Of a stretch of DNA of 64,000 nt, positions 61,288 through 64,000 are shown piece after piece. The position numbers and the translations under genes are program-made. Below the pieces are notes generated by a model, which was given only the letters and a program-made list of their open reading frames with translations, did no database searches and was not told where the DNA came from. The stretch is from Chryseobacterium sp. KACC 21268 (GTDB taxonomy: Bacteria; Bacteroidota; Bacteroidia; Flavobacteriales; Weeksellaceae). The stretch covers positions 1,302,001 through 1,366,000 of the forward strand of contig CP117875.1 of assembly GCA_028736075.1 (NCBI GenBank). Direction: 5' to 3'. The first letter of the stretch is position 1, and each line of letters opens with the position of its first letter.

Positions 61288-62052
61288 TTAATCTCCAGCT
61301 ACCGCTCTTGTTTTGGTATTATAAATCTGGAAATTAAAAACAAAAGTTCTATTATTCCAATTTGAATTGTTGTAAGGATAATGAACATCCCTAGCAAAAG
61401 CAGCTCTTGAAGGAACAATAATTACACCTTGAAGATTATAATCTGCAGCGTCAGTAAGATCAAAAGATTTAAAGTTTTTTAAACCTTCAATAAATCCTTC
61501 TATCTGATAAAATGACTTGTCATAGCTTGTACTATTTGTTGTGTTGTAAGTATCCACCACCGTTTTTTTAACGTAATAGTAAGCAGGATCGTAAATTGGT
61601 ACTCCAGAACCTGTAATTGTATTACTGAAAATTAATCCCGAAGTTAGGCTGATATTGCCTGTGGTAATGTTTTTAGCAGCAACATAAGCAGTAGTATTCT
61701 GCATTATGGTGATAGCGTCGTCCGTATTAATTGTTTTTCCAGGATTTGGTTGGAGAGAATCTTCACGTTTAACATAAACAACTCCTGAATTTAGTTTTAC
61801 AACATCATATGCAGAAAGCTTTTTCTCATTATTGTCGGTTTCGATAGCATCATCGAACGCAACTACATTTCCCTTCGCATCAAAGTAGTGTTCATCCAAA
61901 AATTTGGTGATAGAAGTATCATCCCAAGTGTTTTGCTCATCTGTTGTCTCGGCAATTATAATGGTGGATGTTTCCTCATCATTATCATCATCCTTCTTGC
62001 ATCCTTGCAGTACAACTACAGAAAGAGCAATTCCTAAAAGTATTTTCTTCAT
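61288..62052 (-). CDS. Lipoprotein with a degenerate FKBP-like C-terminal region
   Basis: A 254-residue lipoprotein; the lipobox LQGC ends a short signal (MKKILLGIALSVVVLQGC) and is followed by an acidic KDDDNDEE linker. The C-terminal part (YQIEGFIEGLKNFKSFDL, QGVIIVPSRAAFARDVHYPYN, RTFVFNFQIYNTKTR) recalls FKBP-type prolyl isomerase lipoproteins of flavobacteria, but the central active-site segment is weak, so it may be catalytically inactive. It faces mtaB. Confidence 0.6.
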   Translation of the reverse strand: MKKILLGIALSVVVLQGCKKDDDNDEETSTIIIAETTDEQNTWDDTSITKFLDEHYFDAKGNVVAFDDAIETDNNEKKLSAYDVVKLNSGVVYVKREDSLQPNPGKTINTDDAITIMQNTTAYVAAKNITTGNISLTSGLIFSNTITGSGVPIYDPAYYYVKKTVVDTYNTTNSTSYDKSFYQIEGFIEGLKNFKSFDLTDAADYNLQGVIIVPSRAAFARDVHYPYNNSNWNNRTFVFNFQIYNTKTRAVAGD

Positions 62053-62111
62053 TTTTTTTATTTAATCTTAAATTGCGATTAATTTTTAACGTGACAAAAG
62101 TATAAAAAAAT

Positions 62112-62546
62112 ATGAGAATAGATAAATATTTGTGGAGTGTAAGATTTTATAAGACAAGAACAATCGCTACAGAAGATATAAAAAAGAACAGAGTCATCAT
62201 TGGCGAAAATCCAGTAAAAGCTTCCAAAGAAGTAAAAGCTGGCGATGTCATCAAGATCAGAAAGAACCAAATAGATTACAAAATAAAAGTTCTGGACATT
62301 CCGAAAAGTAGAGTAGGAGCAAAGCTGGTTGCTTTATATGTTGTTGATATGACAGAAAAGGATCAATATGAAATCCTAAAGATGAGAAAAGAATCGCAAG
62401 ATTACTACAGGCATAAAGGCATCGGAAGACCTACGAAAAAAGACCGAAGAGATATGGATGATTACGTAGACGATGGTGCTCCAAATGATACGGAAAATGA
62501 CGATTGGGATACTTTTTTCAAAGAGATTGATGTTACCGAAGATTAG
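62112..62546 (+). CDS. RNA-binding S4 domain protein, Hsp15-like
   Basis: A 144-residue protein. The S4 domain is residues 1-60 (MRIDKYLWSVRFYKTRTIAT, VKAGDVIKIRK), and the RRKDRRDMDD-like basic/acidic tail (GRPTKKDRRDMDDYVDD) is typical of the Hsp15/HslR group, which rescues stalled 50S subunits carrying nascent chains. Its TAG overlaps the opposite-strand TAA of aroK. Confidence 0.85.
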   Translation: MRIDKYLWSVRFYKTRTIATEDIKKNRVIIGENPVKASKEVKAGDVIKIRKNQIDYKIKVLDIPKSRVGAKLVALYVVDMTEKDQYEILKMRKESQDYYRHKGIGRPTKKDRRDMDDYVDDGAPNDTENDDWDTFFKEIDVTED

Positions 62547-63058
62547 ATTTCTAATAATTTTGTGATCTCTTCAGATACTTCTGCGGCATTTTTCGAATCG
62601 GTATCTATTGTGAAGTGCGCTTTGGAATAGTAGAGATTTCGCTCGAAGAGATGCTTTGCAATGAACTCCGGGACATCAGAATCTTCCAGTTTTGCGATTA
62701 GCGGTCGTGTGTTTTTTTGTAATAGGACGCGTTTAGTAAGAGTGTTCACAGATGCTCTTAGGAAAAAGCTTTTTGATTTTTCATTAATGATCTCCATGTT
62801 TTCATAGTACACAGGTGTTCCGCCTCCAAGACTTAGGACAAGGTTTTCTTCAGTGGTCAAAATTTCTTCCAAAATCCGTTTTTCTTCTTTTCGAAAATAG
62901 ATTTCGCCTCTCTTTTCGAAGATTTCGGGAATCGTTTGCTGATGTTCTTCAGAAATTTTCTGATCGAGGTCAATTAATTTAAAATTTATTTTTTGGCTCA
63001 AGTTTTTGGAAATGTGAGATTTACCACTGCCCATGTACCCTAAGAGAGAAATTATCAT
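62543..63058 (-). CDS. aroK: Shikimate kinase
   Basis: A 171-residue kinase phosphorylating shikimate in aromatic amino acid synthesis. The P-loop is LLGYMGSGKSHI (about 5-16), the shikimate-binding aspartate is in KLIDLDQKI, and SLGGGTPVY and RPLIAKL complete the family signature. The stop codon overlaps the tail of the convergent S4 gene by 4 bp. Confidence 0.95.
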   Translation of the reverse strand: MIISLLGYMGSGKSHISKNLSQKINFKLIDLDQKISEEHQQTIPEIFEKRGEIYFRKEEKRILEEILTTEENLVLSLGGGTPVYYENMEIINEKSKSFFLRASVNTLTKRVLLQKNTRPLIAKLEDSDVPEFIAKHLFERNLYYSKAHFTIDTDSKNAAEVSEEITKLLEI

Positions 63059-63089
63059 AATTTTATTTTAAACAAAGTTCGAAAAAAAT

Positions 63090-63119
63090 TTTGAGATTTT
63101 AAAAAAACGCCTATCTTTG
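63090..63119 (+). promoter_or_regulatory. Promoter of the tRNA cluster
   Basis: TTTG (63090-63093), an 18-bp spacer and TATCTTTG (63112-63119) fit the Bacteroidota consensus, about 46 bp before the first tRNA. Confidence 0.65.
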
Positions 63120-63165
63120 CACCACTTTAAAACGAAATAGTAATATTGAAATTTTAAATGTGGCC

Positions 63166-63238
63166 GACTCGGTAGCTCAGCTGGTAGAGCAATACACTTT
63201 TAATGTATGGGTCCTGGGTTCGAATCCCAGCCGGGTCA
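63166..63238 (+). tRNA. tRNA-Lys (TTT)
   Basis: A 73-nucleotide cloverleaf: acceptor stem GACTCGG/CCGGGTC, D-arm GCTCAGCTGGTAGAGC, anticodon arm ATACA-CTTTTAA-TGTAT with anticodon TTT, T-arm CTGGG-TTCGAAT-CCCAG. The 3' CCA is not encoded. It is identical to the copy at 63456. Confidence 0.97.
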
Positions 63239-63250
63239 CAAGCAAAAAGT

Positions 63251-63273
63251 CCGTAGCGATACGGTTTTTTTTT
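63251..63273 (+). terminator. Terminator-like hairpin between tRNA-Lys and tRNA-Leu
   Basis: CCGTA (63251-63255) pairs with TACGG (63260-63264) around GCGA, followed by nine T residues. It would limit transcription from tRNA-Lys into tRNA-Leu. Confidence 0.7.
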
Positions 63274-63356
63274 GCCTGCGTGGTGAAATTGGTAGACACG
63301 CCATCTTGAGGGGGTGGTTTCCTAAGGATGTGCTGGTTCGAGTCCAGTCGCAGGCA
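63274..63356 (+). tRNA. tRNA-Leu (GAG)
   Basis: An 83-nucleotide class II tRNA: acceptor stem GCCTGCG/CGCAGGC, anticodon arm CCATC-TTGAGGG-GGTGG with anticodon GAG, a short variable arm and T-arm CTGG-TTCGAGT-CCAG. CCA is not encoded. Confidence 0.95.
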
Positions 63357-63455
63357 CTGCAAAAATTAAGAATGAAAAATTGAAGAATTTATTTTCCGAT
63401 GTTTTTCAAAACCAAACAACAATTTTGATTAATAGCAATATTAATTAAAGTGGCC

Positions 63456-63528
63456 GACTCGGTAGCTCAGCTGGTAGAGCAATACACTTTTAATGTATGG
63501 GTCCTGGGTTCGAATCCCAGCCGGGTCA
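63456..63528 (+). tRNA. tRNA-Lys (TTT), second identical copy
   Basis: Identical to 63166-63238 over the whole tRNA; the identity extends from 63450 to 63531 (82 bp), corresponding to 63160-63241, then stops. This indicates a recent local duplication or gene conversion. Confidence 0.97.
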
Positions 63529-63530
63529 CA

Positions 63531-63552
63531 ATTTACGCAAGTAAATTTTTTT
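63531..63552 (+). terminator. Terminator after the second tRNA-Lys
   Basis: ATTTAC (63531-63536) pairs with GTAAAT (63541-63546) around GCAA, followed by a T-run. Confidence 0.7.
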
Positions 63553-63578
63553 CATATTAATATTTTGTGATTTGGTGT

Positions 63579-63611
63579 AGGAACTTCTTGTATAAAGAAG
63601 TTCCTTTTTTT
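63579..63611 (+). terminator. Strong terminator between the tRNA cluster and panC
   Basis: AGGAACTTCTT (63579-63589) pairs perfectly with AAGAAGTTCCT (63595-63605), followed by TTTTTT. Confidence 0.9.
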
Positions 63612-63628
63612 ATGTCCAAATTTTAAAT

Positions 63629-64000
63629 TTAATCCAAATGAAGATTGTCAATCAATCTCACATTTCCAACATTCACTACAATGAAAGCCCGGAAATCATC
63701 ATCCGCCGAAAAGAAATCCACCTCTTTTAAGGTTGATTCTTCCGCAATCATAAAATATTCCAGATCCATATCTTCTTGCTCAAATATTTCTTCAACTCTT
63801 GTTTTGATTTCCGGTACAGAAATCACCTTAAACCACTCATTCACTCTTTTCAAAGTTTGGTAGATGAGCGCAGAAGTTTCCTTTTCGATTGCAGAAAGGC
63901 GCATATTTCTGGAACTCATCGCAAGGCCATTTTCTTCCCGATGGATTTTGACGCCGTGGATTTTAATATTCAAATCCAAGACTTCAACAAGTTTCTCGAT
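63629..64000 (-). CDS. panC: Pantothenate synthetase, C-terminal part
   Basis: The frame is open to the window edge, so the N-terminal half is missing. The visible ~123 residues include IHREENGLAMSSRNMRLSA, the PanC signature that holds the pantoate/ATP site, and the C-terminal domain ending FIVVNVGNVRLIDNLHLD. The enzyme joins pantoate and beta-alanine in coenzyme A synthesis. An apparent start at 63979 is an internal TTG, not a real start. Confidence 0.92.
   Translation of the reverse strand: MEKLVEVLDLNIKIHGVKIHREENGLAMSSRNMRLSAIEKETSALIYQTLKRVNEWFKVISVPEIKTRVEEIFEQEDMDLEYFMIAEESTLKEVDFFSADDDFRAFIVVNVGNVRLIDNLHLD

Noticed and set aside
63177..63362. A 61-residue minus-strand frame containing RLGFEPRTHTLK.
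   Set aside because: It is antisense to tRNA-Lys and tRNA-Leu; such frames are a known artefact of tRNA genes.
63160..64000. tRNA-linked integration site of a mobile island.
   Set aside because: The repeated tRNA-Lys encloses only tRNA-Leu, and no integrase is visible; a local duplication is simpler.

Overview
The window reads as a chromosomal segment of a low-GC member of the Bacteroidota, most likely a flavobacterium of the Chryseobacterium/Epilithonimonas type (inference). The signs are a type IX secretion sorting tail, a GLPGLI-family protein, a TonB-dependent receptor of the outer-membrane beta-barrel class, a FabV enoyl reductase, TAnnTTTG promoter cores in place of sigma-70 boxes, and many short palindromic repeats between genes. 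I see no phage, plasmid, insertion sequence or CRISPR array.

Layout. 1-8.2 kb: an export operon with the tail of a DUF2807 protein, an ABC ATPase, two tandemly duplicated 800-residue permeases, a GLPGLI protein and a TolC-type channel. 8.3-9.9 kb: a secreted seven-repeat protein. 10.2-12.3 kb: topoisomerase III. 12.3-20.1 kb: two GH28 pectinase-type genes set apart from each other, with fabV, an acyltransferase, a Nudix hydrolase and a TolC channel between them. 20.3-25 kb: a MacB-type exporter (ATPase, two permeases, adaptor). 25.2-29.7 kb: a TonB-dependent receptor, mltG and dapF. 29.9-35.3 kb: an ECF-type sigma factor with lipA, an ammonium transporter, a TPR protein and HMG-CoA synthase. 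35.5-38.9 kb: an AraC regulator divergent from an aldehyde dehydrogenase and a DUF779 gene. 39-41.7 kb: a dicarboxylate symporter and cinA.

41.7-52.9 kb is the most distinctive block: eleven tightly packed minus-strand genes (amidohydrolase, royal-jelly/yellow-family propeller protein, three aldo-keto reductases of which one carries a Tat signal, DUF3861-like protein, hydroxyacid dehydrogenase, DoxX, alpha/beta hydrolase, MFS transporter, dienelactone hydrolase), divergent from an AraC regulator with a cupin-like sensor. It looks like one regulated catabolic or detoxifying unit with steps on both sides of the inner membrane; its substrate is not evident.

52.9-64 kb: a DUF6157-like gene, a sodium:solute symporter, an array of nine 21-bp repeats, an MFS transporter, a DegP-type protease, two uncharacterised small genes, mtaB, a lipoprotein, an S4 RNA-binding gene, aroK, three tRNA genes (Lys, Leu, Lys) and the end of panC.

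The non-coding space is unusually patterned. It holds perfect inverted repeats of 17 and 22 bp, a dispersed element present twice with a different middle in each copy, a GCTCC/GGAGC element present three times, a LacI-type operator palindrome, and promoter cores lying only a few bases from start codons.
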